A DNA stretch of 64,000 bases from Anthoceros angustus (taxonomy: Eukaryota > Streptophyta > Anthocerotopsida > Anthocerotales > Anthocerotaceae). The position numbers and the translations under genes are program-made. The stretch lies in NCBI GenBank assembly GCA_010909165.1, contig VJWM01000240.1, forward strand, positions 186,001 to 250,000. The letters are read 5' to 3'. The notes below the pieces were generated by a model. That model did not search any database. It was not told where the DNA came from and worked only from the letters and a program-made list of their open reading frames with translations. Shown one piece after another: positions 46,023 to 58,160 of the stretch (within the stretch, counting starts at the first letter, position 1; every line of letters begins with the position of its first letter).

Positions 46023-46299
46023 AGGAATGGACGAACGGGAGGAAGCATTTCGTGACTTACGCACCACGCTACAGCCCCACGCTAAAGGACCGGATCGAGT
46101 AAGAAGTTCCACGCTGCTGATGTTTCATTTGCAATTGGGTCACCCCAGCCGGATGAGAAGAAGAAGGATTTTCCGATCTACTATGCCGGGAGACAACTAA
46201 CGGACGCTGGAACTTAAAGTATACCACCTCACTTGCCAAGCACCGGGAATGTCTTGCCTGAGTTTACCTTCAAGGAAACGAGAGAGGTAGGAAGCATAT

Positions 46300-47640
46300 C
46301 AATGCCGACTTCATATCTCGATTGAAAATGGAAGGTGGAAGGACCAGAAGACGACTTTCCGATGAGACACTCGCAGGAGTTGAAAACCAACGAGTGAAGC
46401 CCCTGAAGGAGGAGAGCCGATCGATTGAGAAGGGAGGAGTGGCTTCAAGACCAACATATCGTGAGATATACGATTATCTTGGCACGCCAAATTCCTCCAC
46501 ATCTTCCAAGACACAGATTCAAAGCGTGTCCACTACTCCGCACCATTCACACGGCACAATATGAACTTATACCGAGCCCGGACGGGAGCGGTTATGGGTA
46601 CGCGCGGTGAGCGAGTCCCGAGCTCTTTACACGAAGAAGAGGGGGAGGTCATTATGCCGCATGTCACATGCGGAAAATTTTGAGGTCGCACAGGCCTACA
46701 ATGTACAAGGATGCCAAGGAGTTCGTGAAGCCGTGACGCTTGCAAAGGGTCGGCAAGCCAACAAAGAACAACCCAATGGCCCCTTGTCCCCATACTTGCA
46801 CCGCACCATTCGAGAAATGGGGAATCGATTTTGTCGGACCTATCCACCCAAAACCAAGGCTCGCCAAAACCAATACATCCCGTGGCCAGACATCAGACGC
46901 GGATGGTAGAAGCACAGCACGGTAGATTCGGCGACGCCGTAGCGATTCTGCTCGAGCAAATCATCACCGATATGGCTCACTGGAGCCGGTCGGATGAGGA
47001 ACACATTTCAATCGTAATCTCCAACATGACCAGCCACTTCAACGCCGCCACATGTGAAGTCCACGCCTTATAACCCAAAAGCCAATGTTAAAAGGCAAAT
47101 GGCTTGTTGTGCAAGATCCTAACCAAACTCACCGCCGCTATGCGTATGATCGATATGAAATCGATTCAAGACTGGGCGACCGGATCATGGAAAAAGTGAC
47201 AACGCAGAAACCTCAGATTATCTTACTTACGGCATTCACTGCCATGCCAATAGAATTCAAGTTCCCACCGAGAATACAGGAACCAAGTCGAATGCCGGAA
47301 GGAAAGTCATTGGAAAGGTTGGTGGGTTTCAGACGACACACGGAGAGAACAAGCCTCCAAGTTATGCGGGATGTCCAAAGAAAGGAGGAAGGAGTGGCAC
47401 GACAAGAGATTGAAGCCAAGAATACGTTGTTCGGGATCCGCTTTACTATATGATAACCGATACATGCATTTCTGTAAATTACATCTCGATGGATGGGGCC
47501 CTTCGTAGTTTCGAAGTTTTCGACAACGGATCAATTCAACTCCAAGATTTTAGTGGCTCACCTGCCAACGCCACAACGGTTGGCGGGTCAAGAAATATTA
47601 CAATAAGTTGGCGAGGACGCCAACAAATGAGAAGGGAGTA
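46300..47640 (+). pseudogene. Gypsy integrase remnant, element A
   Basis: In shifting frames there are HHCC-region pieces (GHYAACHV-like near 46,650), WGIDFVGP near 46,820, and the C-terminal module from about 47,200 (IEFKFPP, RDVQRKEEG, the RWMGP-type block near 47,490). Internal deletions are larger than in element B. It ends in the purine tract before LTR2. Confidence 0.75.
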
Positions 47641-49646
47641 TGTGGAAGACCACATGTGCACTAACCCCGCCTCCAAGTGTCGGATGAACGATTTTTTGTT
47701 TTGATGTGTTAGAATAGCAAAGTGCTTTGAGAATCTCCGAGTCGTCTTTTATACGGAATGGTCCTTGGCCCTTGGAGATAATAATAATTTTTCGACTTAG
47801 GTTTGACCCAGGGGTGGGTAGAAATAGAGTCCTTGGGTATTGGGAATTTTTAGAATAAAAGGTGTCTATATGTGGGATGCTCATGATATGCTGATTGAGT
47901 AGTCAGTGGGAGGTGGCTAGTTCCACTGCTGGCAGCAGGGCGTCTGAGACCCGAGGGAGTTTACAACCCTAGTGGGCGAGCGGGCTACCACCACGGGCCG
48001 AGAAGGGGCACACCCAAGACCACGAGGTCGCGACTTTCCGGAGGGGCGTGAGGAGTGCGCAAGAGGGCGGCAGCAACTCCTTGAGGCCAAATCTACGCCT
48101 CACGGGAGGAAGGGGCGCATCGGGGAGACAGGCCGGCCAGCGGAGGAGAGAAATCGAGGCAAAGAGTTCGAGGCGTGGAAGGACCTACGCGAATTCTGGC
48201 GTCTGATGAGGATGCTCATGTCCACAACCTGCATGGTGAGCGGTGCTCACTCTAGCGTGTATGTGGTTGTTGGGAGGAGGAAACTCGGTCAGCATCTTGG
48301 CCGCCACAGGCGTTTACGATGGTTCCTTGAGCAGGGCGGGCGCCTATCCTCCATAAGTGGTCTTTGGAGATGAGCGGGCGGAGGCGCATGGAGGGAGGAG
48401 CACGGTATGGTGAGGAGGAGGCGGGACAACGACATAGAGGTCACGCAGGCGGCGTGCGTCGCGGGAAGGCGCGAGGAAACTCGGCGGTGAGTGAGGTGGA
48501 GGTTGTGGGGAAAATCGCTCGGATCGAGGCGAGGCCGAAGGCGAGAGGGTCCCCATGGGCGTGGGCGGGGCCAGCGGCGGCGCTGATTTTAGAGTCGCGA
48601 TAGCCTAGGACGGGGTTTCCTTTTTGAGGCGAGGGATAGGGAGTTCCATCGGTGAGTAAATTTGTTGCTTAGATTGGTGGGCGCTCGTGGTAGGAGCTAC
48701 AATTTTTAGACCCTAGAAGTGGTACATGTTGGACCACGGCCGGATGTATAAGAGACCCTTTGGGTGTCTCTCAAAGACGACGATTTCGGTGTGAACTTAG
48801 TGTATCGAATCCTCGTGTGGGGTTGATTGGAGTGCATCGGTCGGCATCGTAGCGGCGAGTCCTCGCACGCACTGAGACGGAAGATCCTGGATAGTCGAGG
48901 AGTGGCCAAGCTCCACGTCAGGATGAATGGTGAGGCCCAACATGCGCGAGAAGGGGCAAGGGTTGCTGCGGAAAGTCGGGGTGAGATCGGCAGCAGTGAA
49001 TCGCCCAAAGCCCGCGTTCCTGTCCCTCCTTCCAACAATCACGTGTTTAATTCTATGAGGAGGGGTCTGTGGCCCGTGGTGAGGTCTGGCCTGGGAAAAG
49101 GGAGAGGCAGGGCCATGTGCGGTGAGAGGTTCTCGGAAGAAGGGTGAGTATCTTGTGGTAAGGAAATTGTGGTTGCGTTTTGAGCGAGTAATAGAGCGGG
49201 AGAGTGAGTGGACCCGAGGCGAGTCGTCGGCATTCGATCGAGTGCCTAATTCGGAAGTTCGGACCCCTAGGAGTGAATTAGAGTAGATGTGAGTCTATGT
49301 GCGTGTGTGTGTGGGGAAGACTGACCCTCGGAGACCCGTCCGAAGCCGGGTTGTGGGTAGTCGCAGCCAGCGCCGTGCGCTGGCGGGGCCCGCCGATGGT
49401 TGAGTCAACCATCGCGGTGGCGAACGCCACTGATGGCGAACCCCGCGACGGTGGGCGAGTCCTCCACGGTGGTGGTTCCAGAGTGGGTGGTGGTTCGAGG
49501 TAAAGCGTCGGTTGTGGTAGGTTAGACACCGTAGATTAGCTCATCTTGACACAAAACCATTCCCTTGGGATCGAATCCTAGGACTATAACGACATAGAGG
49601 GTAAATGTGGCCTCCTTGCGTCTTTGGATGCAAAACCCATTCCACA
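47641..49646 (+). repeat. Gypsy LTR2, shared middle LTR (2,006 bp)
   Basis: It begins TGTGGAAGACC right after GAGAAGGGAGTA and ends TTCCACA before TTTTGGCGCG. It acts as both the 3' LTR of internal 1 and the 5' LTR of internal 2. The palindrome around TTGAGTCAA is at 49,394-49,414. It lacks several short pieces present in LTR1 and LTR3. Confidence 0.85.
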
Positions 49647-51700
49647 TTTTGGCGCGTTCTGAATGAAAGCTAAAGGATTCTAGGAAGGACTAACCATAGT
49701 TTAGGCCTTGGTTCTTTGAGTGAAGCTAGTTTGGTAGATGGATGCCACGGGTTGGAGGGGGTCTAGTCGGGAGGAAAGCCTCAAGCCAGCGGCAACACCG
49801 CTTTGGAAAGATTGAGGAGGGTTGCAAACCGGGAGTTGAGGAGGACCCAATTGGAGGACGACTTGTGGGGAAAGAAGGGGCAAGAGATTCACGGGATTTG
49901 GGGGTCCGATCCTTGGAGCAAGATCCCCGATCCTCGCCTCGGAGGGGTACCACGCCAAGAGACCTTGATCCAACCTTGTCAACGACCTTCCTCCTAGGTG
50001 TGTGCATTGCAGCCCCAACAACTTCCGTGGAACACGTCACGCGGTCACGCTACCATACCCAACGCGCATATGTCCACCGCATGGTGGCACCACCCTGCTT
50101 TACCCTGTATGGGAAGGAAGGGTATGAGGATCCCATTTGTTGAGCGTTTTGAGCTTAACCTTGCGTGAAGTAGGTGACGCCAACGATTCAACTGTTCTAT
50201 GGAGTGCTCGGGGCCAAAGTGGTATGAGAGTACCTTAAGTTAGCCCACCACCTTGAAGAAATCAAGACGCCGAGAGGTTTAGAGGAATTGGAAGGATACG
50301 TATTGTCCAAACTTGAGGTTACAAAGGAGGAAGGAAACCTTGCAAGCCTATGTGGAGAGGTTCCACGCTGCGCGATCGCGTGGTCCGTGAGTTCGAGCCA
50401 TACGATGGTTTGCCAAGGGCCCGGGTTCTAAGATGGGAAGGCATGTGAGGTTGCAAGCGGAAAAGAGTTTGGGCAAGGCTATCAAGGCGCTAACTATGAA
50501 GAATCTAACCCAGGATGAGGAGGTTGAGAAGGAGAAGAAGAAGCCTAGGAAGGACAAGAAGAAGGTCCGAGAAGAAGGATTCTTCGTCCTCCGCGGAAGG
50601 AAGTTCTTCAAGTGAGGGAGTTCTTAAGAATCTACGGAGGATTCCACGGAGGAAGAAAGCAGTGACTCGGAGGAGGAATCGACGGACGAGGAACGGGTCA
50701 AAAGGAAAAGGAAGAAACAAGAGGCGTGGATGTAGGGCATACGGGAAAAGAGTGCAAGAGCAAACAAGAGGCGTTGTATGCAAAAAGATGCGGAGCAGTA
50801 GAAGGGAAGGCGAGGCGCGGCCAAGAAAGTAGAACAACAGGGAACAAGATGGAGGAGATGATGGCAAAATTAGAAATTCCATCTTAATGCGGTCAAGGAA
50901 CATGAGAGGCGGAGGCATCACGAACCGAGCCAATCTTCTGTTCAACGTGTGGGCAGCAGGACACTCCAAAGCTAATTGTCCAACGGGTACACTGGGATAT
51001 GAGGAAGAGGAGGAAGAGGGTCCGGTGGAAGATACATATGTCCGTGGAGGTTGACCCAAGTGTACCCAAAACCATGTACCCGGCCAACCTCGTAATTCCA
51101 CGGGGTAGGCGTTCGTAATCAGCGGGCAATATGGTACCGTCTTGTGCTACAATTGCCGCAATCTTGGCACTATGCTCACTGCCCTATCCAACTCGGCAAT
51201 GGAGATTTGATAAACTATGTCAGATTGCGGCAGGGCATTTGGCGGGAAGTGTGCTCGCCAAAGCCCGGAAAAGACGGTGAGGATCAGCACCGTGGAGTTC
51301 ACCAGCCAAACCTCCGGTGTCCGCCATGCATGTTGAGGATGCACTTATGGCGGTATGGGAGGATGCCGAGATTGGAACCACGAGGAGCTTGGAGGATTAG
51401 GCGCCGTAGGAAGCGATTATTATGGGGAAGCCTCCGCCATGGTCGTTAGAACAAGGAGCACAAAAGCAAAAGAGAGGCGACGTGGGGGGAAAAAAAGAAG
51501 AAAGGAGGCGGATACGACCACGGGATCGGATGAGGGAGAGAGTGTCGCCACCAGCTCGGGGGCGGAAATACCAACACCAGCGGGAACGTTGGCCAAGGAC
51601 GAAAAAAAAACAAGTCCTGCAGGTGACTTGGCGGATGGACCATATGTGCAAAAGGGTGATGCAGCTGAGACATTGAGTGTTCCAGCGGGCGGAAAGGCGA
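49647..51700 (+). pseudogene. Gypsy gag remnant, element B
   Basis: The primer-binding site is degraded to TTGGCGCGTTCTG. The gag leader and a Lys/Glu-rich stretch (50,500-50,620) are nearly identical to element A. Zinc-knuckle residues appear near 50,940-50,985 (CSTCGQ, then HSKANC in another frame) and near 51,150 (CYNCRNLG). Short frame-breaking indels occur throughout. Confidence 0.7.
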
Positions 51701-51947
51701 ATGAAGGGCTGCTGACGAAAGCCGTCGAGGGGGGTGGAACCCTACCGATTTCAGAGAAAGTTACCGAACCAGAGTTAGGGTTTCCACCGGACGTCGGGGA
51801 AGTCATGGATATGATACAAGAAGAATTGGAAGGGAGGCTACGGGGAAAAGGCGGGGTGTCGATTTCCACCACCCTGGGAGTCCACCACCACCCACGAAGG
51901 GCCACCGTACCCCAAGTCATGACAGGGAACCCACCAACCAAATCTGG

Positions 51948-52360
51948 ATGGCGGCGACTGCGGGCCACCGCTTCTTTCAATCTCGCCGAGGCCATCATGG
52001 ACCAACATTTCATGATCACATTCGGACAACTCCTCCGAGACAATCCATGATAGGCAATGATCGAGGCGTTAAAAGAGGCGCAACCCAAAAGAGGCGCAAT
52101 GTTCCCTATACACCCCGCTCATGTGAACTTGGTATCCATGGTGGATCAAGGCCCACCAACTCAGTGGAAATTTCGGGATGTGTCATTAAAGGAGTGCCTC
52201 TCGACACGGGGTCGGGTGTAAATATTATGACAGAAGACACGGCTAGGAAATTGGGCTTGGATATTGAACATACTACCAAGGTTTTTAGCTACATGTCCGT
52301 AATGGTGGTGGGGGCCCGGCAGGTGCTAACGACCATTGGAACCATCCCTACTTGATGGAT
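51948..52360 (+). pseudogene. Gypsy aspartic protease, element B
   Basis: The best-preserved protease copy reads GCVIKGVP then the catalytic DTGSG at 52,203-52,217, followed by VNIMTEDTARKLGL. The frame is open locally but is not connected to gag or RT without frameshifts, so I call it a remnant. Confidence 0.8.
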
Positions 52361-53089
52361 TATGTAGTCATCCAAAGAAAATCGCCAGTACGACGTCCTA
52401 ATTGGCGAACATGGATGTACGCATCGCAATGCACGCTCAAGTGGGGCGAAGGAAGTCGGTTTTAAACCGTTGGAATGGGATCCCAAGACCAAGGAGGGAA
52501 GGATGTGCCTATCGTGGAGTAAGGACATGTATGCAGGTGAAACTCCAACTGAAACAGAAGGGTACACCTCGGCAGAGGACACGTCCGGGGAGATGGGAGA
52601 GGAAGATAGGTTCCCGTTCGCACACATCTCATGGTCTGATGAGGAGCAGGACTACCGCAGAGATATCCCATATACAATTAACCCGAGGGGTGCGGGTAAT
52701 GCTCATGAAGGGGTCCGGCGAGGATTGAAGCAGTGGAGAAAGGAGGAGGCGTCACGCAGTTCACGTCGGAGGATTTGTTTAGGGAATGGGGCATGAGAGA
52801 AGAGGAACCGCGGGAGCCAGAAGAAGGATTCGGGGTTAGCACCGCACCAGTAGAGCGCGAGTGGGTACAGGCTGATGAAGTCAAGGACGTTGAGGTTCTT
52901 CCAGGGAAGGTGCTCAAATTCTCCAGAACAATGGATGCGGCGTTGGAGGAAGGAATGAAGCTGCTTGCAGAATTCATCGATGTTTTCGCCTTCGAGGTAA
53001 CAGACATGAAGGGGATCCCCAAAGAATGGGGCGAGCATAGGATTGACTGGAACCAGGGGCAATCCCAGTAAGGATTCCACAAGTTAAAT

Positions 53090-53790
53090 CCAAGTACTCC
53101 CTCAAGGTAAAGGATCAGTTGGAGATGTACCTCAAGGCGGATGTGATCTATCCTATAGTCAATACCGAATGGGTGGCTCCAATAGTGGTAGTACCTAAGA
53201 GGCAGCCTGGCAAAATCCGAGTTTGTCAGGACTGGAGAAGGTTGAATAAAGTCACCAAGAAGGATCACTTTCCGTTACCCTTCATCGATAATATCCTGGA
53301 TCTGGTCGCAGGCAGAATGGCGTATTCATTCCTAGACGGTACTGGGTATAATCACCGCACCTTAGGGAGAGCGATTGGCCTCGACCGCTTTACAACCGAG
53401 GGGACATATGCTTACAAGCGCATTTGGGTTGACGGAGCACTGGGTCCTTCATGCGAGCCATCGTCAAAATTTTCAAGGACTTCCTCCGACTTTATGGAAG
53501 TTTTCCGGGCGACCTGCGTATTTGGGTCAAGGACCATCTGCCGCACCTCCGGAAGTGCTGGGCGTCGAGCCACGCGCAATTATGCCGCATCCAAAAGTGC
53601 TACTTGCATGTCGGAGGAATTCTGGGGCATCGAATTTCAAGCCGAGGTATAGAAGTAGATCCGGACAAGGTAAAGGTCATCGCCACCCTTAGAGCACCAA
53701 CGCTAAAGGAACTCCGCGGGTTCCCGGAATGGTCGGTATTATACGCTTGCTTCCAAATTTCAAGCGGCTGCCCCACTAACGAGCTTGTTA
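53090..53790 (+). pseudogene. Gypsy reverse transcriptase, element B
   Basis: This RT is better preserved than in element A. It shows VIYPIVNTEWVAPIVVVPK, KIRVCQDWRRLNKVTKKDHF, the FIDNILDLVAGRMAYSFLDG block, then shifts frame. The FMEVF catalytic region (about 53,490) has lost bases, so FxDD is not intact. The thumb region GGILGH, GIEVDPDKVKVIATL and LKELRGFP follows. The YSFLDGTGYN block matches the YSFLDG(Y)SGYN motif of Ty3/gypsy RT. Confidence 0.82.
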
Positions 53791-54203
53791 AGGAAGGATC
53801 GGAGTGGGAATGGACGACGCGGAGGAAGCATTCGGGACTACGCACCACTGCCGCTCCCACGCTAAGAGGACCGGAGTAAGAAGTTCCACGTTTTCGTTGA
53901 TGTTTCATTTGCAATTGGGTCATCCTTAGCCGGTAGGATGAGAAGAAGAAGGATTTTCCGATCTACTATCTTTGGAGACAACTAAACGGGCAGTATACCA
54001 CCACGGGCCTTGGTTACTAGGAATTTGTGTGTTGACCACAGTTGACCTTCACACGATAGAAGCGAGGTAGGAAGCATATCAATGCCGACTTCATATCTCG
54101 ATTGAAAGCAGGAAGGTGGAAAGGGGGAACGACTTTCCGATGAGACCTTTCTGCGAGTTGCAAACCAGAGTGAAGCCAGTTCGGAAGGAGGAGAGCCGAT
54201 CGA

Positions 54204-55420
54204 TTGAGAAGGGAGGTGGCGGAAGACCAACATATCGAGATATATGATTATCTTGGCGGGCCAAATTCCTCCACATCTTTCCAAGACACAGATTCAGGCG
54301 TTCGTCCACTACTCCAGACCATTCACACGGCACAATATGAACTTATACCGAGTCAGTCCGGACGGCAGGGAGCGGTTATGGAGTGCACTCAAGCGGTGAG
54401 CAGAGTCCTGAGCTCTTTACACGAAGAAGAGGCGGGAGGTCATTATGCCGCGCATGTCACTTGCAGGAAAATTTTGGAGGCTGGCTATTGGTGGCCTACA
54501 ATGTACAAGGATGCCAAGGAGTTCGTGAAGCCGCTTGCCAAAGGGTCGGCAAGCCAACAACAACCCAATGGCCCCTTGTCCCCATACTTGCAGCACCATT
54601 CGAGAAATGGGGAATCGATTTTGTCGGTCCTATCCAAAAACCAAGACTCGCCAAAACCAATACATCCCGTGGCCAGACATTCGCGCGGATGGTAGAAGCA
54701 CGACCTTCTAGATTCGGTGGATTCTGCTCGAGCAAATCATCACCGATATGGTACCGTGGGCTGAGTCGTGTGAGAGGAACACATTTCGTCAATCGGTAAT
54801 CTCCAACATGACCAACCACTTCAACGTCCCAAGAAGTCCACGCCTTATAACCCAAAAGCCAATGGGCGTGGAAAAGGCAAATGGCTTGTTGTGCAAGATC
54901 CTAACCAAACTCACTCGATATGCGTGATGGGATATGAAAGCGCATTCAAGACTGGCGTAGGACCCGCGGAAAAGTGACAACGCAGACCCGTATTATCTCT
55001 TACTTACGGGCATTCATCATGCCAATAGAATTCAAGTTCCACCACGAGAATACAGGAACCAAGTCGAATGCCGGTGGAAGAAAGTCAGTTGGAAAGGTTG
55101 GTGGGTTTCGTCGACACACGGAGAACAGAGAACAAGCCCTCCAAGTTATGCGGGATGTCCAGCAAAGGAGGAAGGAGTGGCACGACAAGAGATTGAAGCG
55201 TCAAGAATACGTTGTTCCTGGGGATCTGGCTTTACTATATGATAACCGATACATGCATTTCCCAGGTAAATTACATCTCAGGTGGATGGGGCCCTTCAGA
55301 GTTTCAGAAGTTTTCGACAACGGATCAATTCAACTCCAGTACCTTAGTGGCTCACCACCTTGCGTCAGCGGTTGGCGGGTCAAAATATTACCAATAAGTT
55401 GGCGAGGCGCCAACAAATGA
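54204..55420 (+). pseudogene. Gypsy integrase remnant, element B
   Basis: There is a zinc-binding region, EEEAGGHYAAHVTCRKIL then GYWWPTMYKDAKEF, and the catalytic-core start FEKWGIDFVGPI near 54,610. The C-terminal part lies at 54,974-55,420, with WHDKRLKRQEYVVPGDLALL and FPGKLHLRWMGPF. Frames are broken between modules. It is followed by the purine tract and LTR3 with almost no spacer, so no extra ORF lies between integrase and LTR in this family. Confidence 0.82.
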
Positions 55421-55430
55421 GAAGGGAGTA

Positions 55431-57475
55431 TGTGGAAGACCACATGTGCACTAACCTCCCAAGTGTCGGGATGAACGATTTTTTGTTTTGGATGTGTTAG
55501 AATAGCAAAGTGCTTTGAGAATCGTCTCAGTCTTTTATCACAATGGTCCTTGGCCCTTGGAGATAATAATAATTTTTCGACCCTTAGGTTTGACCCGGAG
55601 GTGGGAGAAATAGAGTCCTTGGGTATTGGGAATTTTAGAATAAAAGGTGTCTATATATGCTAGGGATGCTCACAATGCCACTTGAGTAGTCAAGGGTGGT
55701 GGCTAGTTCCACCACGGTGGCCGAGAAACGGGACGCATGCACTGTGGGGAATTTACAACCCCAGTGGCGGAGCGGGCTACTACCGGAGCGAATCGAGAGA
55801 AGGCACACCAAAGATCGAGGTCGCGATTTCCGTGAGGGGCCGAGTGAGCCGCAGAAGAGGGGCGCGACACCACGCCAAATCCGCCCCTCAGGCAGAGGAA
55901 GGCGACGATCGTGACAGGGCGCAAGTGAGGAGAGAACGGCACGGCAAGTTCATGAGGAGGCGTGGGACCTCGACGTAGGACAAGCACGCGTCGGATGAGG
56001 ATGCTCATGTCACGCATGGTGAGCGGTGCTCACCTAAACGTGTATGGTTGTTGGGATGGAGGGGAAACCATCGTCAGACATCACGCCAGGCTGGGTTCCG
56101 AAAGGAGGGCGCCTATCCTCCGCAAGGGTCTGAGGAGATGAGCGAGGCGGAGGCCGAGCATGGAGGAGGAGCACCTATGGTTGTCCAAATGAGGAGGAGC
56201 GGACATGGACATAGAGGTCACAAAGGCAACGTCCGCTGGGAAGGCGCGAGGGAAACCTCAAAGGAGAGTGAGGTGGAGGTTGTGGGGAAAATCTGATCGA
56301 GGCGGTCAAGAGCGAGAGGGTCCCCATGGGCCGAGGGCGAGGCAAGAATCGCGGAGGCGGCAGTCACTGATTTTAGGGGAGTCGCGATAGCCTAGGACCG
56401 GGGTTTTTCGGGCGAGGGATAGGGAGTTCCATCACCAGAGTCATGCTGCTTAGATTGGTAAGGGCGCCGTGGTAGGAGCTACAATTTTAGACCCTAAAGA
56501 GAAGTGAGTCCGTTGGACCACACGGATGTATAAGAGACCCTTTGGGTGTCTCTCAAAGATCGATTTCGTGTGAACTTCCGTGTATCGAACTCGTGGTGGG
56601 GTTGATTGGAGACGCCCGTCAAGATCAAACAACGGCGCACTGCCTTCGCCACAAGAAGACCGGAAGATCCCCGGATAGTCGAGAGCGAGTGGCCAAGCCC
56701 ACGCCCCGACAAAGTTGAATGGTGAGGCGCCCAACATGCGCTCGAGAAGGGGCAAGGAAAGTCGGGGTGAGATCGAACAGTGAATCGCCTGGCATCGACT
56801 GCAGGCTCTCGTCCCTCCTTCCAACAAGCTGCCCATCGAACGTGTTTAATTCTATGAGGAGGGGTCCTGTGGCCCGTGGTGAGGTCTGTGTGGCCTCGGG
56901 AAAAGGGAGAGAGATGCATACATGTGCGTGAGAGGTTCTAAGAAGAGGGTGAGTATGCCGTGGTAAGGAAATTGTGGTTATGCTTTGAGGAAACGTGAGT
57001 AATAGAAAGAGGGGGAAAAGCGAGGAGTGAGACCGAGGGGTCGACACCGAGTCGTCGCGGCATTCCCGATCGTAGTGCCTAATTCCGGGAAGTTCGGCAC
57101 GGACCCCTAGGAGTGAATTAGAGTAGATGTGAGTCTATGTGCGTGTGTGTGTGGGAAGACCGACTGAGACTCATCCGGAAGCGGTGACGCCGGGTAGTCA
57201 CGACGCGACGCGCGTCAGGCGGGCCTCCTGGTTGAGTCAACCACTCGCGGGCGAACGCCCACTGGCGAGCAACCCCCGCTGACGGGGCCGAGTCCTCCAT
57301 GCTGGCCTGCCCGAGAGTGGGTGGTTCGTAGGGTAAACGCCGTGGTAGGTTAGACAATCGTAGATTAGCTCATCTCGACACAAAACCATTCCCTTGGGAT
57401 CGAATCCTAGGACTATAACGAGACATAGAGGGTAAATGTGGCCTCCTAAGCGCTCTTGATGCAAAAACCATTCCA
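55431..57475 (+). repeat. Gypsy LTR3 (about 2,045 bp)
   Basis: It starts TGTGGAAGACC after GAGAAGGGAGTA. Its last recognisable bases are CCATTCCA, with the expected terminal CA replaced by GTGT before GGAGT. The TTGAGTCAA core is kept, but the palindrome is shorter (TGGTTGA G TCAACCA, about 57,229-57,243). Confidence 0.8.
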
Positions 57476-57479
57476 GTGT

Positions 57480-58160
57480 GGAGTCCCTCCGCTTCCCACA
57501 AGTGCACCAAATAGGTGTTAAGGAATAGGGCCTTGGCCTTCCTCATCCACGAATTTGGCGAGCTTCTCTGGTGATGTAGGCCTTCATACATGATCGTCCC
57601 CAATCAAGCAGCTCCTCTTGAAATCTTCCACAAAAGAAGAAGGTTGGTCTTTGAAATAAGAGTTCTTTGGTAATTTACTAACTACAATCTTATAAGAGCC
57701 TCCACTTGACTCCTTGATCACAGTTTTCCAGCCATTCTTGGCGTGGGCCTTCACTCCTCCGTCCATCATATCAAGAACTCTCCAGGAATTTCGGAGAGGG
57801 CAATCCTTTTCCTCCATTTGTCCTCTCGAGGAGAGCAATTCGAGCTCTCCTCCTCCGGTCTCCCATACACACAGCCGAATGCTCCGGACCGTGGCGAGGG
57901 ATCGTTCGAGCATTCCTTTCGGAGTGCGGCGGGCTGCCTCCGATGGAGATTGATGGAGATTGATGAAGCACTCCTCAATCAACTTCCAAATTGGTGTAGG
58001 CCCATTGGCGGCCATACCATCCCAATTGGATGTTATCCTCCTACGCCCTTGCTAGAAAATCAACCAAATCGCGGGGTTGAGCTGCCCCATAAAGCATGTA
58101 AATTGGGGCATCTACCACCCCTCTGGCGGCGTAGCCTCCGCTGCCTTTCTTCCTTTCCAC
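57480..58160 (-). pseudogene. Unknown minus ORF cut by the gypsy array
   Basis: On minus the main frame (58,015 to 57,584) is continued by adjacent frames on both sides. It encodes IWKLIEECFINL, SIRLCVWETGGGELELLSS, VLDMMDGGVKAHAKNGWKTV and FKDQPSSFVEDFKRSCL, then a YLVHLWEAEGL stretch ending at the array junction. It looks like a real globular protein, but I do not recognise the family. A minus frame on the other side of the array (38,247 downward) could be its continuation. It sits about 1 kb downstream of the minus-strand gypsy pol and may be an element-borne or an unrelated gene. Confidence 0.45.

Larger units (their letters stand above)
38248..57475 (+). mobile_element. Ty3/gypsy tandem array: three LTRs, two internals
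   Basis: The layout is LTR1 (38,248-40,409), internal 1, LTR2 (47,641-49,646), internal 2, and LTR3 (55,431-57,475). LTRs begin TGTGGAA and end TTCCACA (LTR3 is degraded at its end). A primer-binding-site-like TTGGCGC...CCGGG, complementary to the tRNA-Asp 3' end, follows LTR1 by two bases. A purine tract AATGAGAAGGGAG precedes LTR2 and LTR3. Internal regions carry gag, protease, reverse transcriptase and integrase in the gypsy order (integrase last), all broken by frameshifts. The shared middle LTR is what unequal recombination between two LTR elements or adjacent copies produces. Confidence 0.85.
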
